Notes under the pieces: model-generated
Databases searched by the model: none
What the model was told of the DNA's origin: nothing
The model's input: the letters and a program-made list of their open reading frames with translations, nothing else
Shown: positions 18,100 to 27,888 of the stretch, one piece after another
How positions within the stretch are numbered: position 1 is the first letter of the stretch
Layout of the letters: every line of letters begins with the position of its first letter
Position numbers and translations under genes: made by a program
DNA from: Novimethylophilus kurashikiensis
Lineage (GTDB): Bacteria > Pseudomonadota > Gammaproteobacteria > Burkholderiales > Methylophilaceae
Reading direction: 5' to 3'
Assembly: GCF_003112435.1 (NCBI RefSeq)
Contig: NZ_BDOQ01000009.1
Coordinates: 1-64,000 of the forward strand
Length of the DNA: 64,000 bases

Positions 18100-18718
18100 A
18101 GTGTTGCTGGTTGACGATCATGTGCTGATGCGCGAAGGCCTCAAGCAGCTGTTCGAATTCGCGGACGACATCCAGGTAGTAGGGGAGGCCGATAACGGCG
18201 AGGATGCCTTGCGCATTTTGGCGAAGGGCGGCATCGACCTCATCGTGCTGGACGTGTCGATGCCTGGCCTGCATGGGGCAGAACTGATCGAGCGCATTAA
18301 GCAAGACCCCAAGGCGCCGCCGATCCTCATGTTGAGCATGCATAACGAATTGCAAATCGCCAAGCGCAATCTCAAGGCAGGCGCGTTGGGCTATGTCACC
18401 AAAAACACGCCTCCGGCCGAGCTGATGGCTGCCGTGCGCAAGGTCGCGTCGGGTAATCGTTATGTGGTGTCGGCTGTCGCGCAGCAAGCCGTATTCGATC
18501 TTTCGGCGGTTTCGGATAATGCCTTGCATGAATTGTTGACGCCTCGCGAACGCGACATCCTGAACCTTCTGGTGAAGGGCAAGAAAGTCACCGAGATCGC
18601 ACAGGAATACGGTCTGAGCGTGAAAACCGTTAGTACCCATAAGATCAATATCAAGCAAAAAATGCGCATCGGCAGTGATGCTGAATTGATGCGCTACGCA
18701 ATCGCCCACGGGCTATAG
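18092..18718 (+). CDS. NarL/FixJ family response regulator
   Basis: The partner of the kinase encoded just upstream, whose end it overlaps by 8 bases. The 208-residue protein has a receiver (LLVDDHVLMREGL, phospho-Asp in LIVLDVSMPG, lysine in VTKN) and a LuxR-type helix-turn-helix (LTPRERDILNLLVKGKKVTEIA, then LSVKTVSTHKINIKQKM). It should bind DNA as a phosphorylated dimer; the targets are unknown. No clear terminator follows. The 341-base gap to the next gene shows no gene and no convincing signal. Confidence 0.95.
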   Translation: MIRVLLVDDHVLMREGLKQLFEFADDIQVVGEADNGEDALRILAKGGIDLIVLDVSMPGLHGAELIERIKQDPKAPPILMLSMHNELQIAKRNLKAGALGYVTKNTPPAELMAAVRKVASGNRYVVSAVAQQAVFDLSAVSDNALHELLTPRERDILNLLVKGKKVTEIAQEYGLSVKTVSTHKINIKQKMRIGSDAELMRYAIAHGL

Positions 18719-19059
18719 ATCGTATTTCAATTTGTGGCCGTAACGGCGTAAATGGCGCGCTCCTCAGCGCCTGGATTTGCGCCGGGACGACCTGCCTCAG
18801 TCAATCCCTACATTACGTTAAGCAATTTCCGTCTCTGACATCGGATGTAACCGATTGCGGGATATTTCCTTGCACAGCATAGTGCTAGTTCACTCGAAAT
18901 CGTCTCGCTGACTCTTCACCGCAGGTCGCTCTGCTGAAAGAGCCTTGTGTAGCCGATTTTTGTTCAGCCTTGATATGTAGAGCGCTTTAAAAGCAGGTGA
19001 GGTGGCCTGTTCAAACATGCCTCCTTGATGATCGATCGAGCCAATAACAGGTTGCTAAT

Positions 19060-22000
19060 ATGGATGATCTCGATTTCTCCCAAATTTCGGCGAGTCCGGT
19101 TTCCGGTGACTTGTCCGAATTGGTTTGCCGCTATCTATTCGAAGACGAAGCCGGCGTGGCGCCTGCGATTTTCTGGGTCGATCCTGATGCTGATTTTCAG
19201 CTGATAGTGGCAAGCTCCGCCTGCCGACACTGGGGTGTTTATACAGAAGCCGAATCATCCAAAGCTCTGCACGACTGTATTCCCACGCTAAGCCGAGAAA
19301 AATTGCTGCAACTCTGGGAGCAAATCGACACCTACGGCAAAACCTTTCTAGAAACCGAATACTCGCTTTCCTCAGGGCGCCGCATTGCCATCGAAATCCT
19401 CTTCAGCCGCGCTCGTCACGAACATCCCCTCATGGCAGGGATCATACGCGACATCACCGAACGCCGAGTGCTTGAGGCCGAGCGTCAGCGACTTGCAATC
19501 GAAGTGGCGCAAAAAGAGGCGGAGCTGCGTTTCCGCGAGATTTTCGATAATGTCACTGACGGTGTTTTCCTGCTTGATGTCGTCGGTACAGAGCGATTCC
19601 GCTTTAGCGCAATCAATCCCGCCATGGCGCGTATTACCGGCATCGTACCTTCGGATGTTGCTGGCCGTTTTGTTGAAGATGTCCTGCCGCAGCACTCTGC
19701 TGCGATCATGATCGAAAATTATCGGCGCTGCGTGGAAAACGAGTCCCCGACGCAGTATGAAGCCGCCCTGGATTTTCCCGCTGGCCGCCGCATTCTCGAT
19801 TCCATGCTCGTGCCGGTACGCAACGACAAGGGCAACATCTATCGCATCATCGGCCTGACATCCGATATCACCGCTCGCAAGCATGCCGAGCGAGAAATCG
19901 GGTTCATGAATTTTTCCCTAGACCAGATGCAGGATGCCGTATTCCTGGTCGATGCCCAACAGCGCTTCCGCTACGTTAACCAGTGCGCCTGCGACACCCT
20001 GGGCTATACCAGGCAAGAACTGCTCGGGCTATCGGTGGCCGATGTCGATGCCATGAATGTGGCCGATGACACAGCCATCGATTACAGGAGCAAGCAATCC
20101 CACCACCGATTCGAAACGCAGCACCGTACCAAGTTCGGCAAAGTCTTTCCTGTCGAAATCAGCAGCTCGCTGATCGAATACGGCGACGAAGTCATGCATC
20201 TTGCCGTGGCCCGTGACATCAGCCGTCGCAAGGCGATGGAAGACGAACTGCGCTGGCAAGCAGAATTTCAAAAATCCTTGCTCGATGCCATTTACGACGT
20301 TGGCATGCAGGTGCTGGTGGTCGAGGATGAGCGGGTAGTGCATGTAGGAAACCGGTCTCTGGCAAGGCAGTACGGATTCTCGGATAGCGAGCTCGATGCC
20401 CCCATTGAATTGGCTCGATTCATCCACCCCGACGATCTCGCAAAGGTGTACGAATATCAGCGTCGCCGCCGTGTCGGGCTTTTTGCGCCGCCACGTTACG
20501 AAGTCGGCATTATCACCAAGAGCGGCCGCAGGCTTGAATACGATGTCGCCGTGGCCGTCGTTCCGGGGACTTCGCCAGTCCGGATGATTACAGTCGGTCA
20601 GGATATTAGCCGTCGCAAGCAGGCCGAAGAGCAATTACGTACCAGCGAAGAACAGATGCGGTTGTTTTTCGAGCATCAGGCCATGGGTATGGCGATCACA
20701 ACGCCGGATAAGCGATGGATCAAGGTCAACGACAAAGTTTGCGAGATGCTGGGGTATCAGCGGGAAGAACTTCTGGGGTTGACCTGGGAAGACATCACGC
20801 ATCCGGATGACATGGCCACGGATACAGTTCAGTTCAATCGCATGTTGAGCGGCGAAATCGACAGCTATCAGGTCGAAAAACGCCATAGGCGTAAGGATGG
20901 ACAATACCTTCACGCCAATCTGGCGATCAGTTGCGTCAGACGTGTCGACGGCGCATTGGATTACGTACTCGCCGTCATGGAAGACATGTCGGGATACAAG
21001 CTGACGCAACATCGCCTGGAATTATTCCGGACGCGCTTGCTGACCGTACTTAATACCATGCCGGACTATGTCTGGCTGAAGGATGTCGAAGGGACTTATC
21101 TCGCTTGCAATCATGCGTTCGAGCGGTTCTTCGGCGCGCCAGAGGCGGAGATCATCGGCAAGACCGATCACGACTTCGTGGATGCCGAATTGGCAGATTT
21201 CTTCCGCGATAAAGACCGCGTTGCCATGGATGCCGGCCGTGTGTGCGTCAATGAGGAATGGATCACGCTTGCCGACGACGGGCGTGAGGTTTTGTTGGAA
21301 ACGCGAAAAGTGCCTGTCTACGACGAGTCTGGGCGTATCAACGGGGTATTGGGGCTTGCCCGCGATATTACCGAACTGAGGCAGCGCGATGAGCAATTGG
21401 CACTACTGGATTACGCGCTCGATCATGTCTCGGACGCCTTATATCTGATCGATATACATGCCCGTTTCATACGGGTGAACGACGCCGCTTGCAGAATGCT
21501 GGGATATTCGCGAGAAGAGCTTCTTAAGCTTTCTGTCTACGATATCGATCCAGATTTCGGTCCGGAACAATGGGCAGAAACCATACAAATGTTCGATAGC
21601 GGTCAACAATATTTTTTCATCAATACCCGCCATCGCCGCCAGAATGGCGCAATCATCGACGTGGAAGTCCATGCCAATTACATCGTCTACCAGGGGAAGC
21701 AATACAACCTGGCCCTGGTACGCGACGTCACTGCACGCAAAGAGGCTGAAGCCTTGCTCGTGCGTCGGGAGTCAGAGCTACGCAGGTTGGTAGAAAACGT
21801 ATCTCAATCCATGGTCAGGCTTGACCGCAACTTCCGACGTACTTTCGTCAACTCTGCTTACATGTCTTTTTCGGGAGTTGAACAATCTCGCATCCTTGGT
21901 TCACATGTGAGCGAATTTTGGCGCGCCCACAATATAACTCCAGACCAATATATCGAAGCGTTGAGTCGCGTCATGAATACCGGGCAGGCGGAAGACGTTA

Positions 22001-23919
22001 TCCTCGAGCGAGATCCGTTATCCGAGGGCTTTTACAGCCATCTTGTCCGGTTGGCTCCGGAGTTCACCTCCGAAGGCACCGTGCAGGGCGTCATCGCACT
22101 GGGTTTCGATATGACCGAGCGCCGGCGGCAGGAGTTTGTTGAGCGCCAGCGCTTGAATGTCATGGAACTGGTCGCTGAAAACGTCAGCCTGGATACCGTG
22201 CTGAAAGCCGTCGAGCAATTCATCGAGACATGTCGCCCCGGCTCCGCCTGCTGTATCCAGCTGCCGGAACGAGTGCCTGCCGACGAGATCGGGGCCATCC
22301 GCCATGCTGGACAACAAGAGCACATCAAACCTGTTGTATTGTCTCCTGACAGGTATGCGTCGCCTGCCACGGCTGAGATGCGTTGTTCTGATGACTGTAA
22401 TAGGGAACCTTGCTCCACAGCCGGGCAATATGCATCTACCGAACTGGTGAAATCTATGTCCGGGGAACTCGTGGCAGCCATCACGCTTTACCACGACAGG
22501 CAGGAAGGCTTGAGCGAAATGGATTTCTCCTTGCTGAAGCAGGCTTCCAATCTGGTCGCTATCGCCATAGAGCGCAAACGCCTTGAAGAGCGCATGGAGC
22601 AGCAAGCCAGTTTCGATCCCTTGACGGGCTTGCCTAACCGCCGCTTGTTTGGAATTCGCCTGCATGAAGAAGTCCGCAAGGCCGAGCGCAACAATACCAG
22701 CGTCGCTTTGCTGTTCATCGATCTCGACCATTTCAAGGAGGTCAACGATACGCTCGGGCACGATATCGGCGACCGCCTGCTCATCGAGGCTGCAGCGCGT
22801 ATCCGTCAATGTGTGCGTGCCTCTGATGCCGTGGCTCGCCTGGGGGGAGACGAGTTTGTGGTAACGATTGTGGATGCTGCTGAGACGGACCAGATTGCTC
22901 GCTTAAGCCAGCAGATTGTCGATGCCGTTTCACGTCCGTTCAGCATCGATAATAATCTGGCTTACGTTTCCGCCAGCGTCGGCATCGCCTGCTATCCAGA
23001 CGATGGTGAAGACCTCAAAGTGCTGGTCAGCCGAGCCGACCAGGCGATGTATGCAGCCAAGGCTCAGGGGCGCAACGGTTATTGCTTCTTTACCACATCG
23101 ATGCAGGAACAAGCCCAGTACCGCACGCGTATTGCCAACGACCTTCGCAATGCCCTGCATGAAGGCCAACTCGAGGTTCATTACCAGCCTATCGTCGATG
23201 CTGGCACCGGCCGCGTGATCAAGGCAGAAGCCTTGCTGCGCTGGCATCACCCTACGTTGGGATATATCCGACCAGACGTCTTCATTCCGCTCGCCGAGGA
23301 GAACGGCAGCATCCACGACATCGGCGACTGGGTGTTCCGCCAAGCGGCTATGCTTGCCCGACGCTGGAGGCAGCAAGTCGATGATGCGGGCAATTCACTG
23401 CGTTGCCAGGTGAGTGTTAATATCTCGCCCCGGCAATTTTCCCGCGGCAAGGTCGAATCGGCCTGGATTGCGTATTTGCAATATCTGGAATTGGACCCGG
23501 CAAGCATCGCGGTTGAAATTACGGAAGGACTCTTGCTCGATGATCGGGCGGATATCATCCAGCGATTGAAGGAAATTCGCGATACAGGCATGGAAGTCTC
23601 GCTGGACGATTTCGGCACGGGCTACTCGGCCATGAGCTACCTGAAGAAGTTCAGCCTGGACTATCTCAAGATCGACCGTTCGTTCGTGCGTGATCTAGTG
23701 CAAAACCCCAACGATCGAGCCATTGCGGAAGCTATCATCGTCATGGCGCACAAACTGGGGTTGAAGACCATCGCAGAAGGTGTAGAAACGACCGAACAGC
23801 GCGAACTGCTCAAATCAGCCGGGTGCGAATACATCCAAGGCTACTTGTACGCAAAACCGGTTCCCGAGCATGAATTCCTGGGCTTGGTCGAATCGATGAA
23901 CATGACAGCAATGGCCTAA
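19060..23919 (+). CDS. Giant PAS8-GAF-GGDEF-EAL cyclic-di-GMP signalling protein
   Basis: A 1619-residue protein without evident membrane segments. I count eight consecutive PAS segments (about residues 36-1025), each ending in a DITxRK/DMTERR-like motif, then a GAF-like region (about 1035-1180). The GGDEF domain has an intact LGGDEF active site (1262-1266) and an inhibitory RxxD site (RASD) five residues before it. The EAL domain has EALLRW (1390-1392), EITEGLLLDD, LDDFGTGYS and AEGVET, which suggests an active phosphodiesterase. The protein could make or break c-di-GMP depending on sensory input. The upstream gap is 341 bases; a PilZ-like gene follows 93 bases downstream. Confidence 0.95.
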   Translation: MDDLDFSQISASPVSGDLSELVCRYLFEDEAGVAPAIFWVDPDADFQLIVASSACRHWGVYTEAESSKALHDCIPTLSREKLLQLWEQIDTYGKTFLETEYSLSSGRRIAIEILFSRARHEHPLMAGIIRDITERRVLEAERQRLAIEVAQKEAELRFREIFDNVTDGVFLLDVVGTERFRFSAINPAMARITGIVPSDVAGRFVEDVLPQHSAAIMIENYRRCVENESPTQYEAALDFPAGRRILDSMLVPVRNDKGNIYRIIGLTSDITARKHAEREIGFMNFSLDQMQDAVFLVDAQQRFRYVNQCACDTLGYTRQELLGLSVADVDAMNVADDTAIDYRSKQSHHRFETQHRTKFGKVFPVEISSSLIEYGDEVMHLAVARDISRRKAMEDELRWQAEFQKSLLDAIYDVGMQVLVVEDERVVHVGNRSLARQYGFSDSELDAPIELARFIHPDDLAKVYEYQRRRRVGLFAPPRYEVGIITKSGRRLEYDVAVAVVPGTSPVRMITVGQDISRRKQAEEQLRTSEEQMRLFFEHQAMGMAITTPDKRWIKVNDKVCEMLGYQREELLGLTWEDITHPDDMATDTVQFNRMLSGEIDSYQVEKRHRRKDGQYLHANLAISCVRRVDGALDYVLAVMEDMSGYKLTQHRLELFRTRLLTVLNTMPDYVWLKDVEGTYLACNHAFERFFGAPEAEIIGKTDHDFVDAELADFFRDKDRVAMDAGRVCVNEEWITLADDGREVLLETRKVPVYDESGRINGVLGLARDITELRQRDEQLALLDYALDHVSDALYLIDIHARFIRVNDAACRMLGYSREELLKLSVYDIDPDFGPEQWAETIQMFDSGQQYFFINTRHRRQNGAIIDVEVHANYIVYQGKQYNLALVRDVTARKEAEALLVRRESELRRLVENVSQSMVRLDRNFRRTFVNSAYMSFSGVEQSRILGSHVSEFWRAHNITPDQYIEALSRVMNTGQAEDVILERDPLSEGFYSHLVRLAPEFTSEGTVQGVIALGFDMTERRRQEFVERQRLNVMELVAENVSLDTVLKAVEQFIETCRPGSACCIQLPERVPADEIGAIRHAGQQEHIKPVVLSPDRYASPATAEMRCSDDCNREPCSTAGQYASTELVKSMSGELVAAITLYHDRQEGLSEMDFSLLKQASNLVAIAIERKRLEERMEQQASFDPLTGLPNRRLFGIRLHEEVRKAERNNTSVALLFIDLDHFKEVNDTLGHDIGDRLLIEAAARIRQCVRASDAVARLGGDEFVVTIVDAAETDQIARLSQQIVDAVSRPFSIDNNLAYVSASVGIACYPDDGEDLKVLVSRADQAMYAAKAQGRNGYCFFTTSMQEQAQYRTRIANDLRNALHEGQLEVHYQPIVDAGTGRVIKAEALLRWHHPTLGYIRPDVFIPLAEENGSIHDIGDWVFRQAAMLARRWRQQVDDAGNSLRCQVSVNISPRQFSRGKVESAWIAYLQYLELDPASIAVEITEGLLLDDRADIIQRLKEIRDTGMEVSLDDFGTGYSAMSYLKKFSLDYLKIDRSFVRDLVQNPNDRAIAEAIIVMAHKLGLKTIAEGVETTEQRELLKSAGCEYIQGYLYAKPVPEHEFLGLVESMNMTAMA

Positions 23920-24012
23920 CAGGCAATATCAAGAACAATAAACAGGCTTGTAGCATCGGATTGCCGGTCGCTGCCTGGAGGGGATCGGTTTTCAATGCGG
24001 AAGTGGAGGGTC

Positions 24013-24333
24013 ATGGTGACTGCCGACAGCGGGTTCATGCAACAGACCCGGCTTGAGGCGATCTCGTTCCAGCGTCTGGTCTTGACCGGTCACTACACGC
24101 TTCCCATTGAGGCGCCATGCCGCCTGGAAATTCTCATCCCTCCGCTCAAAGTAGAACATGGGCTCAGCGTCGGGGAGATGCAAGGTAAGGTCGAATCGGT
24201 TATTTTCGCCGGAGAAGTTATTCGCTTGATGTTCAAGCTGGATGAATTGTCGCCGGAAGTCAGGAAACAGATCGACCTTTACCACATGGATGCTGAATTT
24301 CGCCGCGATGCCGCGCGGTTCTCGATCGTTTAA
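24013..24333 (+). CDS. PilZ-like domain protein (c-di-GMP receptor fold, motif incomplete)
   Basis: A 106-residue protein resembling the beta-barrel half of PilZ domains: LEILIPPLKVEHGL, then MQGKVESVIFAGEVIRLMFKLDELSPE, like the GxVxxxxxxxxxxRxGIxF pattern. The N-terminal RxxxR motif and the D/NxSxxG loop that contact c-di-GMP are not evident, so binding is uncertain. Its place directly after the GGDEF-EAL gene supports a role in the same pathway. I chose ATG 24013 because GGAGGG lies just upstream; ATG 23995 is an in-frame alternative adding 6 residues. Confidence 0.55.
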   Translation: MVTADSGFMQQTRLEAISFQRLVLTGHYTLPIEAPCRLEILIPPLKVEHGLSVGEMQGKVESVIFAGEVIRLMFKLDELSPEVRKQIDLYHMDAEFRRDAARFSIV

Positions 24334-24361
24334 GGAGGGGCAAAGCGTCGCCCTCAGTCGC

Positions 24362-25315
24362 TTAACCGATAGCTTTGCTCGCCATCACCGGCGTAATCGG
24401 CCCTACAGGTTCAGGCGTTGTCAGTAATGCTCCCGTTTCATCCACCATCCTTACACGAGAGGTACTGCTGCTCAGCAGCAAGGCCGTGAGCGAATTGGCG
24501 TAACTCGGATCGCTGGAGATCGTCGTCAAGGCTTGATTGGTGGCTTGTACCAGCAAGTTCTGCAAGAGATTCTCTGTCGTTACTGATGTCGGGATCGTGG
24601 CGAAAGCCTGCTGTGCCGTCGTGGCTGTCGTAGTAGTTGTCGCCTCTACTGCCGCATTCAACGCTAACTGGGCTGCTGTCGCTGTCGTCGGCGCAGGTGT
24701 GACGTTTACCGTAGGCGGGGCGGGTATCTGGGTGTTTTCTGCAAGTAATGTCGCTGTATCGGGCAGGGCGATGAAACCTTCATTCAATGGGCTTATGGAC
24801 TGGCTCAAGGCCTCTGCAAAATCCTGATTGGCGGCTTGCAAGACGGTCAGCGACAAATCATTCACCGTTTCACCCACGACACCGGGAAGCACAAAGGGCG
24901 AATTCGTCGTCGTATTAACCACATTGTTGGAAGTCACGGGCGTTTCATTCGCGGCAGTGGCTTGTGTGGTGAGCGTAGCGAGGACGGCGCCGATGTTAGC
25001 TGGCGTCAGCGTTGGCGTCTCGGTGGTCGTAGAAACAGGATTAATTGCTGCAGCCTGTGCTGCGAGGTCTTGTCCTGCACTAGCGATAGCCGCAGCCGTG
25101 GGCGCAAGGTCGAATAGCACCTGTTGGATGACGCCGTTGGCGTTATAGATCAAGGTGGCGGGTTCGCCTGTACCCAGCGTGACAACAACACTGGTATCGG
25201 GCGCTGCTACCAGGTCGGTTTGTGCCAGTTGAGCGATCAGGTCAGGGGCGGGCGTCACCGGCGTGGTTGGAGCCGTCGCGGCCGGGTTTGCGACGGGCTG
25301 GATGACGATGGCCAT
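24362..25315 (-). CDS. Ala/Thr/Pro-rich low-complexity protein of unknown function
   Basis: A 317-residue protein that I do not recognise. It is very rich in Ala, Thr, Pro and Val, with runs such as TTTTTATTAQQ, and has almost no Cys, Trp or Lys; only the ends look ordered (a short VTLGTGEPATLIYNANGVIQQVLF segment and a C-terminal SRVRMVDETGALL). There is no clear signal peptide or membrane segment. It lies 148 bases downstream of the FlaG-like gene on the same strand, so a flagellar or surface role is possible but unproven. The ATG at 25315 has AAGGAA upstream, inside a palindrome listed separately. Confidence 0.7.
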   Translation of the reverse strand: MAIVIQPVANPAATAPTTPVTPAPDLIAQLAQTDLVAAPDTSVVVTLGTGEPATLIYNANGVIQQVLFDLAPTAAAIASAGQDLAAQAAAINPVSTTTETPTLTPANIGAVLATLTTQATAANETPVTSNNVVNTTTNSPFVLPGVVGETVNDLSLTVLQAANQDFAEALSQSISPLNEGFIALPDTATLLAENTQIPAPPTVNVTPAPTTATAAQLALNAAVEATTTTTATTAQQAFATIPTSVTTENLLQNLLVQATNQALTTISSDPSYANSLTALLLSSSTSRVRMVDETGALLTTPEPVGPITPVMASKAIG

Positions 25316-25321
25316 GAGAAA

Positions 25322-25344
25322 TTCCTTGAATCGGATTCAAGGAA
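25322..25344 (-). promoter_or_regulatory. Palindrome covering the ribosome binding site of the Ala/Thr-rich protein gene
   Basis: TTCCTTGAATC and GATTCAAGGAA form a perfect 11-bp inverted repeat separated by one base. On the minus strand the AAGGAA ribosome binding site lies in the 3' arm, 6 bases before the ATG. As DNA it could be an operator; as RNA it could hide the ribosome binding site, although the one-base centre would force some arm pairs open. Confidence 0.5.
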
Positions 25345-25463
25345 ACACGATAGGCCTGGAGGCGGCAGGGCACTGTGCGCAAGGTCACATTACAGCCCGA
25401 TAGAGCGGAGTAATCTTTAATCTGCCGAGCTTAAATCTGGATAGACTTAGACTTGGGACAGAC

Positions 25464-25832
25464 TTAAATTTGATCCAGAATCAGTTGTCCGCGCCAACCA
25501 CCGGGAACCGCCAGCGATTGAGCGAATGAAACCATGGCGTGCGTCGGCAACTGCCGGATGACTTCGTTGGTTTGCACATCCATGATCTTGAATACCGGAA
25601 TACCGGTGAGCTTGTCTTTTTCTACTGCCGCGACGAGGTTCTTCTGTCTTTCCAGGAAAGCATCGTTGACCTGCTTGACCGCTTGTTCGCCGGTCAAACT
25701 GGAACCGACTACGGCTGGTGCCGCAGCGGCTGTCGCAGGTTTCTCGGGAGGGGAATAGCGTGGTTGAGGGGCGGCAGCTTGCTGGGGCAAGGTCGCATCG
25801 AAGGCTGAATATGTCGCAGCGCTGATATTCAC
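25464..25832 (-). CDS. FlaG family protein
   Basis: A 122-residue protein. Its C-terminal half has the FlaG pattern: a helix (VKQVNDAFLERQKNLVAAVEKD), then VFKIMDVQTNEVIRQLP, which matches the DxxTxEVIRQIP core of FlaG proteins associated with flagellar filament length or flagellin operons. The N-terminal 45 residues are Ala/Pro-rich and variable, as usual. It starts at GTG 25832 with TAGGAGG upstream. Unlike most flaG genes it is not beside flagellin or fliD here. I saw no sigma-28 promoter in the gap to rpiA. Confidence 0.8.
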   Translation of the reverse strand: MNISAATYSAFDATLPQQAAAPQPRYSPPEKPATAAAAPAVVGSSLTGEQAVKQVNDAFLERQKNLVAAVEKDKLTGIPVFKIMDVQTNEVIRQLPTHAMVSFAQSLAVPGGWRGQLILDQI

Positions 25833-25999
25833 GTTAACCTCCTAACAAGCAGTGCGTAGGTGAAAACCTAGATAAGATAAGAATAATCCTATCACTACTT
25901 TCAATTTCAATAAAGCGGTTGCGGTTTATCGAGGGCTAATATCAGCTATATTGCTGCGTAAAATACAGTTTCATCTGCAAAATCATCGAGGAGCACGTC

Positions 26000-26677
26000 A
26001 TGAACGACAAGGAACTGGTTGCCCATTATGCGGCGCAACAAGTGCTGGATGGCATGCTGGTCGGGCTTGGAACGGGCTCGACGGCCAATTACTTCATCGC
26101 CGAGCTTGCCCGGCGTGTCAAGGATGACGCCCTCAACATCCAAGTCGCCTCCAGCTCGGTTATCAGCACTTTAAAGGCGCAGGAACAAGGATTGTCCATC
26201 GTCTCCATCGAACATCTCGAACGCCTGGATTTATACGTGGATGGTGCCGATGAAATCACGCCCGACCTTGTTCTGCTCAAGGGACGCGGGTCCGATCTGG
26301 TGCGAGAAAAACTTATGGCGCGGGCGGCGGAGCGTTTTCTCGTCATCGCCGACCAGAGCAAGCTGGTGAGCCGTATCGGCGAAAAATTTTCTATTCCCAT
26401 CGAAGTGCCGCCGTTTGCCTGGCGGCTCGTCAAACGTAGCCTGGAAGCCTTGGGCGGACACGGGGATTTACGTCCCAATGCTAACAAGGATGGTTTCTGG
26501 ATTACCTCGCACGGCAGCCTCGTGCTGGATATGACGTTCCCCGAGAGCATGGGCAACGAGCGTCTCAACGAGGCGCTCAACAGCACGCCGGGCGTGGTGG
26601 AGCACGGCATTTTCCATGGGTTGGCTAGCGTGGTTTATGTGGCCGACAACGGCCAGGTCGTAGAAAAGCGCCGTTAG
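26000..26677 (+). CDS. rpiA: Ribose-5-phosphate isomerase A
   Basis: It interconverts ribose 5-phosphate and ribulose 5-phosphate in the pentose phosphate pathway and, where present, in the ribulose monophosphate or Calvin cycles. The 225-residue length is typical. The phosphate-binding loop GLGTGSTA, the YVDGADEI motif and KGRGSDLVREKL are conserved; the usual GG in KGGGAALxREK reads GRGSD here. GAGGAGCACGTC precedes the ATG at 26000. It runs towards the diguanylate cyclase gene and overlaps its end by 4 bases. Confidence 0.97.
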   Translation: MNDKELVAHYAAQQVLDGMLVGLGTGSTANYFIAELARRVKDDALNIQVASSSVISTLKAQEQGLSIVSIEHLERLDLYVDGADEITPDLVLLKGRGSDLVREKLMARAAERFLVIADQSKLVSRIGEKFSIPIEVPPFAWRLVKRSLEALGGHGDLRPNANKDGFWITSHGSLVLDMTFPESMGNERLNEALNSTPGVVEHGIFHGLASVVYVADNGQVVEKRR

Positions 26678-27888
26678 GCGGCTGAAATATTCGCCAGATC
26701 GGCCTTGCGCAGAGCTGGGGCTACCTTCAGTTCCATCACGCATCGGTTGCGGCCGCGGCTCTTGGCTTGGTACAGGGCTTGATCGGCGGCCTCCAGCAAG
26801 GTGCGGCTATCGCTTGAGCCGCGTTCGCGTTCCCATACGCTGATCCCGACACTAATTGTAAGAGCAAGGCTGGTTTCCTGGAGATGAACGCGTGTCATGG
26901 CGACTTCGACACGCAGTTTTTCTGCGAGTGCCATCGCACCTGCCGCGTCGGTCCCGGGCAGTAGGGCGCAGAATTCCTCGCCGCCGTAGCGCCCCAACGT
27001 ATCCTGCTTGCGCAAATTGGCCGACAAGACATCCGCAATACCCACCAGCGCCGCGTCGCCCGCTGCATGACCGTATTGGTCGTTCACCTGCTTGAAATGG
27101 TCGATGTCGATCATTAAAAAACTAAGCGGCAAGCCGCTGCGTTCGGCCGCCGCAAGTTCTTTCTCGGCCTGGATCATGAAGGCGCGCCGATTGAATATCT
27201 TGGTCAGCATATCGGTCATCGCGAGGGTCCTGATTTCACGGTCAGAACGTTCCTTGATCATCAGCACGAACCCCAGCGAACCCATCAAGGCGAAACTCAT
27301 GATGCAAATAAACACGCCCAGCTGGATAGGATTAGGTGCGATGGAGGTCGGCGTGCTGGCGAATTCGATATGGGTAAATGCCGCAACCGTACCGCGTGCG
27401 AGCAGCATGGCCATCATCGCCCAGAACGAATAGAAAATAAGTCCCCAAGCGTGACCGGTATGAGATTCTCGGTCTGAATGCAATACGCGAAGCATGAGGC
27501 TCAACTGAAAGCAGTAAAACAGGCTGCCCAGTACTAGGCGCTCTGTGACCGCGTTGTAGGGCAATCCGCCGAACAGGACTACAGCGAGTGTCACCGGCAC
27601 TAAGTATTGCCAGCGTGGGCAGTGCAGACGACGGTACTCGTAAATCGCCGCCAGTTTGAGACCTTGAGCCGAGGCCATGATGATATTGGCTACGGTAATC
27701 GAGAGGACGTCTGTGATCGAGCCGCGTAGCGCGATCAGCAACCATGCCAGCGTTTCGAGCGAGATTGCGGCGGACCACTTGCTTAATCCATCTCGTTCAT
27801 CCTTGCGCACAACCACCGCCATGCTGAGCGCCATCAGCCCGCTGATCAGCATCAGGGAGAATAGCAGGGTGCGGTTATCAAGCAGCAT
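26674..27888 (-). CDS. Membrane-bound diguanylate cyclase (GGDEF)
   Basis: A 404-residue protein with about six or seven hydrophobic helices in residues 5-215 and a C-terminal GGDEF domain (about 230-390). The active site reads YGGEEF, with an RxxD inhibitory site (RKQD) five residues upstream, and FLMIDIDHFKQVND carries the metal-binding Asp. It should synthesise c-di-GMP at the inner membrane with product inhibition. The membrane part is not a sensor family I can name. Its end overlaps the end of rpiA by 4 bases. Confidence 0.93.
   Translation of the reverse strand: MLLDNRTLLFSLMLISGLMALSMAVVVRKDERDGLSKWSAAISLETLAWLLIALRGSITDVLSITVANIIMASAQGLKLAAIYEYRRLHCPRWQYLVPVTLAVVLFGGLPYNAVTERLVLGSLFYCFQLSLMLRVLHSDRESHTGHAWGLIFYSFWAMMAMLLARGTVAAFTHIEFASTPTSIAPNPIQLGVFICIMSFALMGSLGFVLMIKERSDREIRTLAMTDMLTKIFNRRAFMIQAEKELAAAERSGLPLSFLMIDIDHFKQVNDQYGHAAGDAALVGIADVLSANLRKQDTLGRYGGEEFCALLPGTDAAGAMALAEKLRVEVAMTRVHLQETSLALTISVGISVWERERGSSDSRTLLEAADQALYQAKSRGRNRCVMELKVAPALRKADLANISAA

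Noticed and set aside
25833-25999. Sigma-28 flagellar promoter for the FlaG-like gene
   Set aside because: No sequence near TAAAGTTT-N11-GCCGATAA was found on the minus strand.
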